Below, in pieces: positions 1 through 9,613 of a stretch of DNA of 64,000 bases (within the stretch, counting starts at the first letter, position 1; every line of letters starts with the position of its first letter). The notes under the pieces were generated by a model. That model ran no database searches, was not told the DNA's origin, and saw only the letters and a program-made list of their open reading frames with translations. A program made the translations under genes and the position numbers. The stretch is taken from NCBI GenBank assembly GCA_948567375.1, contig OX419760.1:16492001-16556000 (forward strand), in the 5' to 3' direction. The DNA is from Lunularia cruciata (Eukaryota > Streptophyta > Marchantiopsida > Lunulariales > Lunulariaceae).

Positions 1-935
1 ATGATAGTGGAAATTTTACTATGTCAAAGTGTGCTTTTTGGCAGAAGGAGGTTACCTTCTTGGGTCATAAGATCTCATCAGATGGATGGAAGAAGATGGA
101 AGAAGAGAAGATCAAGGCCATTACTGATTGGCCTACCCCAAAGGATGCTATAGAAGTACAAGCATTCAATGGATTGGCCAGTTTTTGCCGATGGTTCATC
201 CACTATTATGCTCATGTGGTTGCACCATTGACTGACCTCTTGGGAAAGAACTTGAGCTTCCAGTGGACCACCAACCGTGAAGAAGCATTCTAGAAGTTAA
301 AGCATATGGTGTCTTCCAGACCCATTCTTCAACCATATGATCCTCAACTACCTTGTGTGGTTGATTTTGATGCTTCTAACTTTGCAATTGGAGCTGTGTT
401 GCAACAAGAATTTCCAGATGGACTACATCCTATTGCCTTTGTGTCTTGTTGACTAAATACAGCTGAAAGAAATTACTATGCTCAAGATCAGGAACAACTT
501 GTAATGGTATATGCCACCAAGGTATGGAGGCATTATCTCTTGGGGAAACAAGTGATCATGCAAACTGATCACAAGCCATTGTTGCAGACCTTACACTTGG
601 AGCACATGAAGAGTCAGCATCATTGATGGGAAGAGCAACTCTAATTGTTTGACATCAAACTTGAGTACAAACTAAGTTGGTTCCATGTCATCCTTGATGC
701 TCTATCACGACGACCTGATTTGAAGGCTCTTCCTCTCATCACGATGGCAATTACAACGGTGTCCATTGACCCTAAGGTCCATAATGAGTTTCAATCAACT
801 CTACAACAAGATCCCTTCTTCCAAATGGTACACGGTTGTCTGACAACATGTGACAAGGAGTACAACACCTTCTCCTTCAAGGAAGGCCTTTTATTCCATG
901 CAGACCAGATCTATGTTCTAGCCAAAGGTGATCTT
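1..935 (+). pseudogene. pol fragment: RT C-terminus and RNase H (family D)
   Basis: Frame +3 (codons start at multiples of 3). The RT thumb end shows FLGHKISSDG and the connection segment a block around FCRWFIHYYAHVVAPLTDLL. RNase H follows, with the first catalytic Asp in DFDASNFAIGAVL, the Glu region in QDQEQLVMVYA, the third acidic residue in QTDHKPLL and the last in DALSRRPD. Stops at 291, 450, 624 and 642 break it. Each is one transition away from a Gln or Arg codon; the family C copy at 60635-61420 has Gln at the 291 and 642 positions and Arg at the 450 position. It would make the RNA/DNA hybrid-degrading part of pol; it cannot be functional now. Confidence 0.92.
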
Positions 936-2000
936 TGACTTGTACGCCTTCAAGAAGCCCATGATTTACCAATAGCTGGTCACATGGGAGTAGATAAGAC
1001 CTTGGGCACCCTCCAACACCAATGGTGGTGGCCCAACATGACACTAGATGTTTGAGACTTTGTCCAATCATGTGAGAGTTACCAACGTAGCAAGGCCAGC
1101 AACTAGAAGCCAAGTGGACTCCTTCAACCACTCACCATTCCACCCACTCGTTGGGAGCATGTGAGCTTGGATCTCATTACATCCTTGCCAAATACAAAAC
1201 AGGGATACACCGCAATTGTGATGTTTTTGGATAAGCTTAGTAAGCAAATCCACTTGGCACCAACATGTGATACCGTGGATGCTCCAACCTTAGCACAAAT
1301 CTACTTTGACAATGTCTTCAAGCATCATGGGATGCCATGTGTACTCATCTCCGACCGTGATCCTTGATTTACCGAGAAGTTTTGGCAAGCACTCTTCCAA
1401 ATACTTGGCACCAAGCTTGCTTTATCCATGGCCTATCATCCTCAAACAAATGGACAAACCAAACGCGCAAATTGTACATTGGAGGATATGTTGCAAGCCT
1501 TTGTCAATGTCCATCATACCAACTGGGATGAATGTCTTGCAACTACAAAATTTGCCTACAACAATTCCAAATAGGCAAGCATCGGATTTTCTCCCTTCTT
1601 TCTCAATTTTGGCCAAGATCTGCTTGTTCTAGATTCTCTTCTTGCTCCTCTTCCCTCTCAAGTTCCTCATACTTCCACATTCTTGACCACTATATCCCAA
1701 TCTCTCCAACAAGCCAAGTCTCACCTCCTTGTTGCTTTGAATCGCCAAAAACAATATGCGGGCCACCATCATTGTGATCTCACCTTTGAAGTTGGTGATA
1801 AAGTCATGCTATCCTCTAGTAACCTCCCTCTCCCACTTGATACTCAAGTTTGTAAACTTGCCCCTAATTGGATAGGACCCTTTGATGTCACCCACATTGT
1901 CTCTCCTGTTGCTTATTGACTTGCCTTGCCTTGTCACATGCGTATCCATCCTGTCTTTCATGTTTCCAAGTTGAAACCCTTTGTTCCTAACCCCTCTTCC
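936..2000 (+). pseudogene. pol fragment: integrase (family D)
   Basis: Same frame as the RNase H. The zinc-binding region begins with the His-His part (EAHDLPIAGHMGVDKTL), but the second Cys of the CxxC pair is Tyr (CESYQ). The core has its first Asp in LDLITSLP and its second in LISDRDP. The catalytic Glu of the usual GQTER block is Lys (GQTKRAN). The C-terminal domain has VGDKVMLSSSNL and a GPF block. In-frame stops are at 936, 1053, 1104, 1365, 1572, 1917 and 2010. Loss of the catalytic Glu and of a zinc ligand would inactivate it even without the stops. Confidence 0.92.
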
Positions 2001-2029
2001 TTTTCCTCTTGAGTACAACCTCCTCTCTT

Positions 2030-2230
2030 CCTGTCCCTATCAATGATATTGAGGAGTACAAAGTTGATTGTATCCTTGCGCATTGCCATATTCAACAAGG
2101 CCATCACCAACATACGGAGTACAAGGTCCTTTGGAAAGGGTATCCCCTTCATGATGCCACATGGGAACCTCTTTCCCACCTCCAAGATGCACAAACGGCC
2201 ATCAAGGAATTTGAAGCTTCACTGGTGATG
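2030..2230 (+). pseudogene. integrase C-terminal chromodomain (family D)
   Basis: After a frameshift near 2030 (frame +2 from here) the protein reads through a chromodomain core, YKVLWKGYPLHDATWEP, with the aromatic and WxxxxxTWEP positions characteristic of chromovirus integrases. Chromodomains of this class are thought to direct integration to modified histones in heterochromatin. The reading ends shortly before the polypurine tract, which is the expected compact 3' layout. Confidence 0.93.
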
Positions 2231-2246
2231 AGGACGTCACCAACTA

Positions 2247-2260
2247 GCGGTGGAGGAATA
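2247..2260 (+). other. polypurine tract of family D
   Basis: GCGGTGGAGGAATA lies directly before the LTR start TGTAACA, the place where plus-strand DNA synthesis is primed. Confidence 0.75.
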
Positions 2261-2330
2261 TGTAACAATATGGAGTTTAGCGACAAAGTTAGTCAGGCTT
2301 ATGAAGTTGAGAATAAGACAAAATAGCATA

Positions 2331-2538
2331 GAATATTCTAGAAGCATCTAAGAAGCTTCTTGGGAAGCTTCCCAACTAGTTAACTTGCGCCCTAAGCAGG
2401 TAGCTTCTAGAAGCTTCTTACTAGCTTAGCTTGCATGCCAAGTAGGTGGCTTCTAGAAGGAAGCTTCTTGAGAAGCTTCTTGGTTAACTTGGCTTGCACT
2501 CCAAGAAAGCGGCTCAAGGAAGCATCTTGAGAAGCTTC
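2331..2538 (+). promoter_or_regulatory. heat-shock-element-like array in LTR U3
   Basis: Heat-shock factors bind alternating GAA/TTC units spaced by two bases. Perfect three-unit sites are at 2331-2343 (GAATATTCTAGAA) and 2405-2417 (TTCTAGAAGCTTC). Two-unit GAAnnTTC or TTCnnGAA sites are at 2352-2359, 2364-2371, 2451-2458, 2460-2467, 2472-2479 and 2531-2538. All lie within about 230 bp upstream of the TATA box. The match is to the published consensus; activity is inferred. Confidence 0.7.
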
Positions 2539-2556
2539 AAGGGTCTTGTATGCTAC

Positions 2557-2565
2557 CTATAAATA
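2557..2565 (+). promoter_or_regulatory. TATA box of LTR D copy 1
   Basis: CTATAAATA, the same 9-mer as in the second LTR of the family (22830-22838, minus strand). It would set transcription start about 30 bp downstream, near 2590-2600. Confidence 0.75.
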
Positions 2566-2669
2566 CCAAAGCCAAAGCTCATGTTAGGCATTCGGAGTTT
2601 TCCCTCATTCAAGTGTCCCAATGTGAGTTTCCATTTTCCTATTTCTCTCTTTGGTCTCGGTCTTTTACA

Positions 2670-2961
2670 CCTTCCTTCTAGATGTGGTATGTTTTCTCCT
2701 TGGTAATGTTGGGAGTGATGACCAATAGATCAAGAGTGTGTGTTATGATGACAAGTTAGGTTGCCTGCTACTTCCTTACCCGGTAGAAGGAATCTTAGAA
2801 ACAAGAGTGGAAGGTTTTACTAGTTGGGTACCATGTGCGCCTAGATTAGTAGAGACAAGTCTACGCATGAACTCTAACCCATAAGATCCATAGCTAGACA
2901 CCCAATGTGTTCCCAAAGAGAGGAAGGCAAAGTATGAGAATGCGATTTGGAGATTCATACA
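2670..2961. other. unassigned flank
   Basis: No coding frame, LTR or repeat recognised. It lies between the end of LTR D and a truncated LTR C. Confidence 0.4.
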
Positions 2962-3330
2962 ATAAGATTCCCTAAAGATTCCCTCTGGTCAAAGATGGTT
3001 TGACCAACCAGATAGGATCAGAACCGACATGTCACCCATGCATACAACCAATATAAGGACATCACCAACAGCCATGCACCACCTGTGTCCGCGTTCCCGA
3101 AGGCACTCTTTTCTTTCAAAAAGATTCACGGCATGTCAAGCCCTGGTAAGGTTCTTCGCGTTGCATCGATCTATGTTTTTGATGAAAAGGTGCAGCTTCC
3201 TTTGGAGAAGTCCCCTCTTCATATAGTACAATCAAGGTGCTCCTTTAAGACATTGGAGGTTGAGTGTGAAATTGTGTGTTTCTTCTTTTGCATTTTTCTT
3301 CAAGTCTCCTATCCTTGGAAGATTAAAGTA
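2962..3330 (+). repeat. truncated LTR, family C
   Basis: Resembles the middle and end of the family C LTR in plus orientation: the run around GATTCCCTAAAGATTCC, the following block on transcription signals (GTCCCCTCTTCATATAGTA in place of the usual TATA region), then GGTGCTCC, a stretch matching TGAGTGTGAAA, and TATCCTTGGAAGATTA at the end. The first about 250 bp of the LTR are absent, and no target duplication can be recognised, so this is a fragment rather than a clean solo LTR. Confidence 0.65.
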
Positions 3331-3790
3331 TCTTTCACACTAAAAAACCATGGTCATCCTCCTCTATGTAGTACTCCTACAATTCCAATGTAGGAGCTTA
3401 TTACACTTTATTCATTGAGAAAGAGGGATGAATAGTCATGCATTCAATATTAACATGTCTTTGACTTACCATAAGTCATGCATGAGACATTTTGGTAGGT
3501 ATAAAAAGGAGGTTTATGCCTTTCCTTTGATCCAACCAACTATACCTTGAAGTTAGTGAACTCCTTGATGAGTTCTTCCAACTTTGTCCCTAGCTACACA
3601 GAGGTTGTTGGAGGACAACTGCTCTATGTCTGTGGGTACCCCTTCTTTCCTTCCATTTCTCTTTCTTGTCTTTGAATTACAATGATTCCAAAGAAGATGT
3701 TATATTGGACAACTTTAAAGATGAAAAAACTTACCTTTGGATTGATCTTTTCTTTGGCTTCTTTTTACTTTGGCCTTGCTTCTATCATGG
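3331..3790 (+). other. unclassified stretch with LTR-like look
   Basis: No protein match. A TATA-like TATAAAAAG is at 3500-3508, followed by pyrimidine-rich DNA. A TG...CA pair could be drawn from about 3367 to 3681, but the flanks carry no target duplication, so a solo LTR of a fifth family is only a possibility. Confidence 0.3.
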
Positions 3791-3795
3791 GGTGA

Positions 3796-4413
3796 TGTAA
3801 GACCAAGAGCTAGCCATATGATCTAGATGTGAAATTTGGTTTAGTAACATCTGGAATGATGTTATATATGATGGTCAAAATAGATCAGATACAAGTATCA
3901 CCAGAAGGGTACTTATACTAATAGGGTAGAAACCAAAATAGACTTGAAAACCTTAGAACCAATAGCTAGACATATGATTTAAAGGTGAGAATCGGTTTGG
4001 TAACATCTGGAAGGATGTTACATATGATGGAGTGAATAGATAAGAAAGAGGTATCACCAAAAGGGGACTTCTACTAATAGAGTAGGAACCAAAATATGCT
4101 TGAAATCTTTGAAGGTAATCTCGGAGGCCAAAACGGATGAATTAGGCCTAAAAATGTACAGATCCCCCCCATTGGAAGAAAGGTTGGCGTTCACTCTCCC
4201 TACTTTGTCTTGTCAAGAGCTTTCCAACGATACCTTACCCACGTGATTCTGAAATTCTTACAAGCAGATTCTCTAAAAGATTCTTGGAGGAGATCCTCTT
4301 TGTCTATATAATAAAGAGAAGATGCTCCTTTGGGGCATTGGACGTTTGAGTGTGAAAATGTGTGTTTATTATGGTGTGTTTCTTCTCAGGTCTCATATCC
4401 TTGGAGTATTATA
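3796..4413 (+). repeat. solo LTR, family C, with target duplication
   Basis: Begins TGTAAGACCAAGAGC and ends GGAGTATTATA. It is bracketed by the perfect 5-bp duplication GGTGA (3791-3795 and 4414-4418), so insertion and later LTR-LTR recombination are clear. A TATATAATAAAG promoter block starts at 4305. U3 holds a partial tandem duplication (units about 3797-3960 and 3960-4110), also present in the LTR at 58476-59219. Confidence 0.92.
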
Positions 4414-4418
4414 GGTGA

Positions 4419-5550
4419 AAAAGGTCTACTATAGGACTACAAGCTATGGGATAGTAAAAGATATAGGAATGAAATGTTGTAGGGGAAGAAGGTGTATGGG
4501 ACAAGAAGATCTAAAAATGTACACTAGTTAGAAGAAATTAATTAAGAGGTTAGTTGTGCACTAATAGATTAGGTGAAAGAACATCAAAGGGAAACATCTA
4601 AAAGGAAAGAGAGCAAATTGGTAATTATGGCAATGATTGCAAAGGAAGTGGTGACCACAATTAGTATAACATTTTAGGGTAGATAAAAAATTCTTGTTAG
4701 GGTTAGATCAAGATAAATAAGGGAGATGCCTCCCCTTAGGAGAGGTAATCTTGCCAATTGGAATAACAAAGAAGAGAAGGATTCCCAATGACAAGAAACC
4801 AAAAAATTGTGACTTGTAGTAACTAAGGGAGTGCCTAATGTTGTGGCTATGGATATTGGTCATTCTCCCTCTTTGTAAGATTTCAGATCTTATTTGATGT
4901 CTTATCGTTGGTGCAACCAAGAATATATATATGGTTACCAAGTCCTAACCTAGCTATTTACATGGTGATAACTATCCTTTGTTTTTCCTTTGAGTATGTT
5001 TTTTGCCTTATGAATTGGTACTCTTTGCCTTCTTGTTGCACTATTGGGCCAATAGGTGGAGCTAAGAACCTTCATCTACAGACAATGATCAAACACTTGG
5101 TGACATACCACGGAAGCCAAAGGCTTGTTGGTGACAAGCATTCTTATGATCTGCTGGTCATCACTTCCAACCTCATCATAAGAGAAATGCACAACATGCC
5201 TAAGGAAAGGAAGACTAGGGAAACGAAACCTAAATGCTTCAGCAATGGCCAACAAAGCAATGACCAACAAAGCATACATACATCCAGCAAATGTGGAGAG
5301 GCTCCAAACACAAGCACTCTAAGCAAAACCCTCCACACTTGTCATCTATAAAATCTATTTGCCATTTGCACAGTCCAATGGTCTAATCTAGTTTGTCAAA
5401 GAATCTACCAAATTATTGAATAGTGTCCTTAAACTAGTAACATCCTTAGAGTCTTCCAAGCTAATATCATCAACCAACTTTGATTTCCAAGTCCAACTTC
5501 AAAGCTCCAACATGATTTACTCACTAGATCTTTTAACGCTATGACACAAA
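4419..5550. other. unassigned region
   Basis: I find no domain, LTR or RNA gene. A 147-codon open stretch at 4908-5351 (+) begins with a hydrophobic segment and then becomes polar and His/Ser rich. It has no recognisable family, no upstream promoter and no conserved copy elsewhere in the window. It probably is decayed repeat DNA. Confidence 0.35.
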
Positions 5551-5679
5551 GCAATATGTAGCCTTATGACAATGTGGTACACACATTTTTCAATTTGGAG
5601 AAGTTTTGAAGAAGAAGAAGTGCCTTGTTGAAACCAAATTGAAACCAAATGGAAAAGAAATGAGTGGAAACTTGTGTTT

Positions 5680-6720
5680 TGATCAAGCCTGAGAGAGTCG
5701 ACTTTGTGTTGGAGGAAGAAGGACTTGGATTGGATCAAACCCAAAGAAGCTTACTTTGTAGCAAAGGAGGAAAAACTCGGATCAGACGCCAAAGGAGGGC
5801 AGACCCGAAAGAGGAATAGAAACTATAGGTCAGGATTCTTGCGGTGGCTATATCTCAATGAAAAAAGGTCCAAATCATGCGTGCTTTATCTTTTTGGAAG
5901 CATCTCATTTAGAGCTTTCCATTGCCACCAAAATCACAAAGTTTGGAGGTTTGTAGAAGAAGTTACAAGTATTAGAAGTTTTTGGAGTAGATGTACAAAG
6001 TAGTTGAAGGACTTCAGGTTGAGGTTCTTTGGGTTGGTGTCTTTGGGTCTTTGGACTTTGGACTTCGGACTTCAGATTTTGGACTTTGGGTTTACATGAA
6101 TTTGGGTTTAAAGACTTCACCTCAAGACAAATATGATTCAACCCGAGGTAGTTGGACCTCGGAGTGCAGTGAAGGTGACTTTGGTAATCTTGCCAAAGGC
6201 ATTAGAGAGAGTTTAGATAGAGAAAGAATAGATAGTTAGGATACCCATGACTTCAATTTCAATTTTGATTGAAGATGAAACATAAATTAAAGGAGAAGTA
6301 GCAATAGTGAATAAACCCAAAGTGCAAGATCAGACAATAAGTGTCTTTGGGTCAATAACATGAGTGATTAGGGGAAAGTGGGTTACAAATTGAAGGTGTA
6401 GATAGTGTACTCATGCTTTCAATTACAATTCTTGATGAGGATACAATAGAATTAGCAAAGGAATTGATAGTCGTTAAACCCGATGTTGCAAAAGTAGGAA
6501 TTCAGGTGTCTTTGGACTTGTTATTTGCAAATTAAAGAAGAGTGGGTCAAGAGATAGAGGTTTAGAAGGATTACCCACTAGTGGAATCGTAGATCAGGAA
6601 AGAGAAATGTTAGAATTAGTAGAAGATTAAGGAGTTGTGAAACCCAATGACAAAGTAGTAGTGGGTGAAGTTACTTTGGGATTGAAAGCCGAGGAAGATG
6701 TAGACATCAGATTGGAGTAG
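5680..6720 (+). pseudogene. family B ORF, short variant, tail region
   Basis: Broken by several stops and frame changes. Readable pieces are VDFVLEEEGLGLDQ near 5695, a segment with FPLPPKSQSLEVCRRSYKY near 5920, and the conserved C-terminal tail of the B protein near 6490-6720 (VGIQVSLDLLF, KSGSRDRGLEGLPTSGIVD, KAEEDVDIRLE then stop). The tail matches the best copy at 38820-39070. Function unknown; acidic and probably helical. Confidence 0.6.
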
Positions 6721-6750
6721 TAAGAGATTTGAGATTTGAAGAAGCAGATA

Positions 6751-7514
6751 TGAAGAGGTGCATTGTCATTTCAGATCTGCAAGTTAGAAAAGTTGTTGTA
6801 GAATAGTATAGTTGTTAGAACTGTTGTTTACTTCACTATTTAAGAGTGACATTTGCAGTCTTATGTTGTTTAGTGCTCATAATTTCTGAGAATAGATAAA
6901 GCAAAGTGTTGTGAAGTAGTGCTTGTGGCTTGAGCTTGATTCTGAGTATCAACTTTGTGATTGTGATTGTGAGTGTTGGGAGAAATTCAAAGTGCAAGTC
7001 AGTGTGTTTGTTGGATGTTGGATTCCGCAGCCTTGATCTTCATTTTGTGTGTTTGATCCTGAGTGAAGTGTAATTGGAGCAATGCTTTGATGGATCTGAG
7101 AGGAATTGTAGTGTTGGTAGTATTCTACATTTGTGAGTGCAGCACAAAGTTGATGTGAAGCAATTTTGATCGAGGAAGTTGTGCCTTCATTGGAGGGGTG
7201 GAACACAATTCTAAGGCAAAGTCATTTTGCAGTGAAGTGCCATTTTAGGAGAGCCTGAATCATCATAATCAAGATTGTTTGGAAAGATTTGATGGAGTTG
7301 TGATTAAGAAATGTTAATTTGTGATGAGACTTTGAGTCAATGCTTGTTACTCTCTTCTGGGTGTGGTTTCTACATGAGAGATTAGAGATGCAACCAAGAA
7401 GAACTACCTTGTTATTGTTTGCTTTGTATTTGGAAATTTCTGACTTGTATCTCTACGGGAACAAACTTTACTTACTTTGATTACCACAAAAGTGATATTT
7501 GCCGGGTTGTCACA
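6751..7514 (+). repeat. LTR, family B copy 1
   Basis: Begins TGAAGAGGTGCATTG after the purine-rich GAAGAAGCAGATA and ends GGGTTGTCACA; 764 bp. A TTATTTAAG-like promoter block lies about 90 bp in (CACTATTTAAGAG near 6835). Six further copies or large parts occur in the window (8818-9585 -, 25351-26112 -, 39101-39817 +, 53735-54461 +, 43212-43585 -, 57347-57613 +). Confidence 0.88.
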
Positions 7515-8817
7515 GACAAGCAACTTACATTCAACATATCACCCTGAACTTGAATAATGTGAACTAAACAAGCTTCATCCTAATCCTATCACAATAATCC
7601 TAAAAGGTTTGACCAAGAAATCTTGAGCAGAACTTCACCAACTAACCAAACTTCAAGTGTGTCAATGTTAGCACATTAAAAAAAAACCATAACATGGAAC
7701 TTAAATTTTATCAGCCATAGCATCACCATTATTGCATAGATTTGAGGAATTCTTGAGTCCAAATTATAGCACATCACATGAGCTTCATCATCATAGTTCC
7801 TTCATATTTGCCACTAGGTAGATGAAGAGCCATATCACACAATCCATAAATTATTTGAAGATAGTAGACCTCCAAATTTTGGGTAGGCAAAATCTCCTCC
7901 ACCAGAGCATCAAAATTGACATAAAGTGGCAGTTTGGTAATTTACCAATCATCTTTGGACCTATTCTCTCCTGAAAAATCCATTCCCTTCTGCACCATTC
8001 AAACTTCAAATCCCTTTATCCACACACACTCCCCTCACTCACACATTAGCTAAATCCCATCTCCTCTTGACAATCTAAAAAGATAATCTAATGCACCGGT
8101 CATGCAGAAAAGAAAACACCACTTCAACTTCTTGTCTTTGTTCTCCTCACCTCTCTTAGTCTCCTCTTTGGCTTTGTGGTGTCCTTTGGCTTCAAGTGTT
8201 GGACTCTTGGATTTGCCTATTCCTTCTTCGTCATCACTCATACCCAAAGGTCCTACTTCTTGGCCATGCATACTTTAGATGTGAACTTCTTCTTCAAGGT
8301 TGGGATCTTCTTGATCCTCCTCTTCTTTGACCAACTTCTCTTTATCTGCCATCTACACTTCATTTAGTGGGGCATATTAGGCATCTTCATATTGTTCATC
8401 ATCATCCTTCTCTTCTAAAGACAATCTTATGAGTGTGAGAAGTTGTCCTTTTCTTGTTCTCCTTCTTTTGTAGTGTCTTTGGCTTCATATTTTGAAGATT
8501 CCTTGACCACCTATGCACATTCAAAGTTATGCCTTCATGGAAGGGTAATATACATCTTCAAAGTCAGAGTCTTTGGAGTGAAAGAACCTTTAGAGTGAAC
8601 TGAGCTATTACCTTTAAGAGTAAAATAGAACCTACTTCTAGTGAATGTGATATTTAGTTTCCCTTTTCTATAGTGCACCATAAGGCCTTTTAGTCTTGCC
8701 TGAGAGTTAAATAAGAAATGATAAATGAATTGCAACTTATTGATATTTTCTTACACATCTAATCATTTTTGACATGTATCCTCAAGTGAAAAATCTATTC
8801 TTATAAGGTTAATAGCA
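7515..8817. other. unassigned block with decayed minus-strand coding traces
   Basis: Lies between two oppositely oriented B LTRs. On the minus strand 7810-8010 keeps an open run of about 55 codons (KLPLYVNFDALVEEI... and LHLPSGKYEG) that I do not recognise. 8050-8360 minus encodes an acidic/lysine-rich run (SDDEEGIGKSKSPTLEAKG) like the linker of the B protein. The hydrophobic plus-strand frame over 8176-8367 is its antisense shadow. No RNA gene or intact gene. Confidence 0.4.
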
Positions 8818-9585
8818 TGTGACAACCCGGAAAATATCACTTTTACGGTAATCGGGTAAGTAAAGTTCGTTCTTGCAGAGATACTATGCAGAAATGTCCA
8901 AATACAAAGTCAAAAGTCACAATTGCAGTTCTTCTTGGTTTCTTCTTTAATCTCTCATGTAGACACTACACCCAAAAAAGAGTAACAAGCTCACAATCTT
9001 GACAACTTGTCACGAATACACACACATAATCACATCATAGCAAATTCTGTCCAAACAACTCTTGATTGTGATGATTCAGATTCTCCCGAAGACAGCACTT
9101 CATTGCAAAGAACGATTTTGCCTCAGAATTGTGTTCTACCCCTCCACTGAAGGTACAACTTCCTTGATCAAAATTGCTTCACATCAACTTTGTGCTGCAC
9201 TCACAAATGCATAATACTACCAACACTACAATTCCTCTCAGATCTGTCAAGGCATTGCTCCGATGCACTTCACTCAAGATCAAACACACAGAATGAAGAT
9301 CAAGGCTGCAGGTTCCAACATCCACAGACACATTGACTTGCTTTTTGGAATTCTCCACACACTCACAACTACAACCACAAAATTGACAATCAGAATTAAG
9401 CTTAAGCGACGAGCACTAAGAATATCACTTCTCTTTATCTATCTTCAGAAATATGAATACTGAATAACATTGTACTGTGAATGCTCCCCTTAAATACTAA
9501 AGCAAATGGTAGACTTGCCTACCTATGCACCGCTTCCTAACATCTCTTCCTACCTACAGATTCTAATTGACAATCTATCTTTTCA
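8818..9585 (-). repeat. LTR, family B copy 2
   Basis: Minus-strand LTR of 768 bp, reading TGAAAAGATAGATTG at its start (9585) and ending in TTGTCACA (8818). The promoter-like TATTTAAG analogue is near 9490 in antisense (CCTTAAATA). It is clearly the same family as the LTR at 6751-7514. Confidence 0.88.
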
Positions 9586-9600
9586 TATCTACCCCTTCCT
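9586..9600 (-). other. polypurine tract of family B copy 2
   Basis: Read on the minus strand, AGGAAGGGGTAGATA sits directly before the LTR start TGAAAAG. It is the best preserved example of the B tract and fixes the LTR boundary in the other copies. Confidence 0.75.
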
Positions 9601-9613
9601 ATCTCAAAATTGA

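Larger units (their letters stand above)
1..2669 (+). mobile_element. Ty3/gypsy chromovirus, family D copy 1, 3' part
   Basis: The window opens inside reverse transcriptase. RNase H, integrase, a chromodomain, a polypurine tract and a 3' LTR follow in the order typical of plant chromoviruses. The 5' LTR, gag, protease and most of RT lie upstream of the window. The coding part keeps one frame from base 21 to about 2030, with eleven in-frame stops and a single frameshift, so it decayed mainly by point mutation. A second copy of the same family lies at 17477-23147 on the other strand, with recognisable integrase and LTR similarity. Confidence 0.93.
2261..2669 (+). repeat. LTR, family D copy 1 (3' LTR)
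   Basis: Begins TGTAACAATATGG and ends TCTTTTACA, giving the TG...CA ends. The end was set by alignment with the minus-strand LTR at 22721-23147, where it abuts a primer-binding site. U3 (2261-2556) is rich in AGAAGCTTC-type words; a TATA box follows, then about 100 bp of R/U5. The short flank after it (2670-2961) does not match LTR or element DNA that I recognise. Confidence 0.85.
5551..7514 (+). mobile_element. family B element, short variant, 3' part (copy 1)
   Basis: Contains the 3' tail of the family B coding region (to the stop before 6721), a purine tract and a complete LTR. Upstream of the tail it carries a module (about 5600-6000) seen elsewhere only in the minus-strand copy at 25351-27050. 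It lacks the large globular domain of the full B frame. Confidence 0.75.

Noticed and set aside
4908..5351. 147-codon frame as a host gene
   Set aside because: No recognisable family, no exon structure or promoter, and mixed composition; kept only as an unassigned stretch.
8176..8367. Hydrophobic 63-codon frame that looks like a small membrane protein
   Set aside because: It is antisense to an acidic/lysine-rich B-type remnant, and such antisense reads always look hydrophobic.
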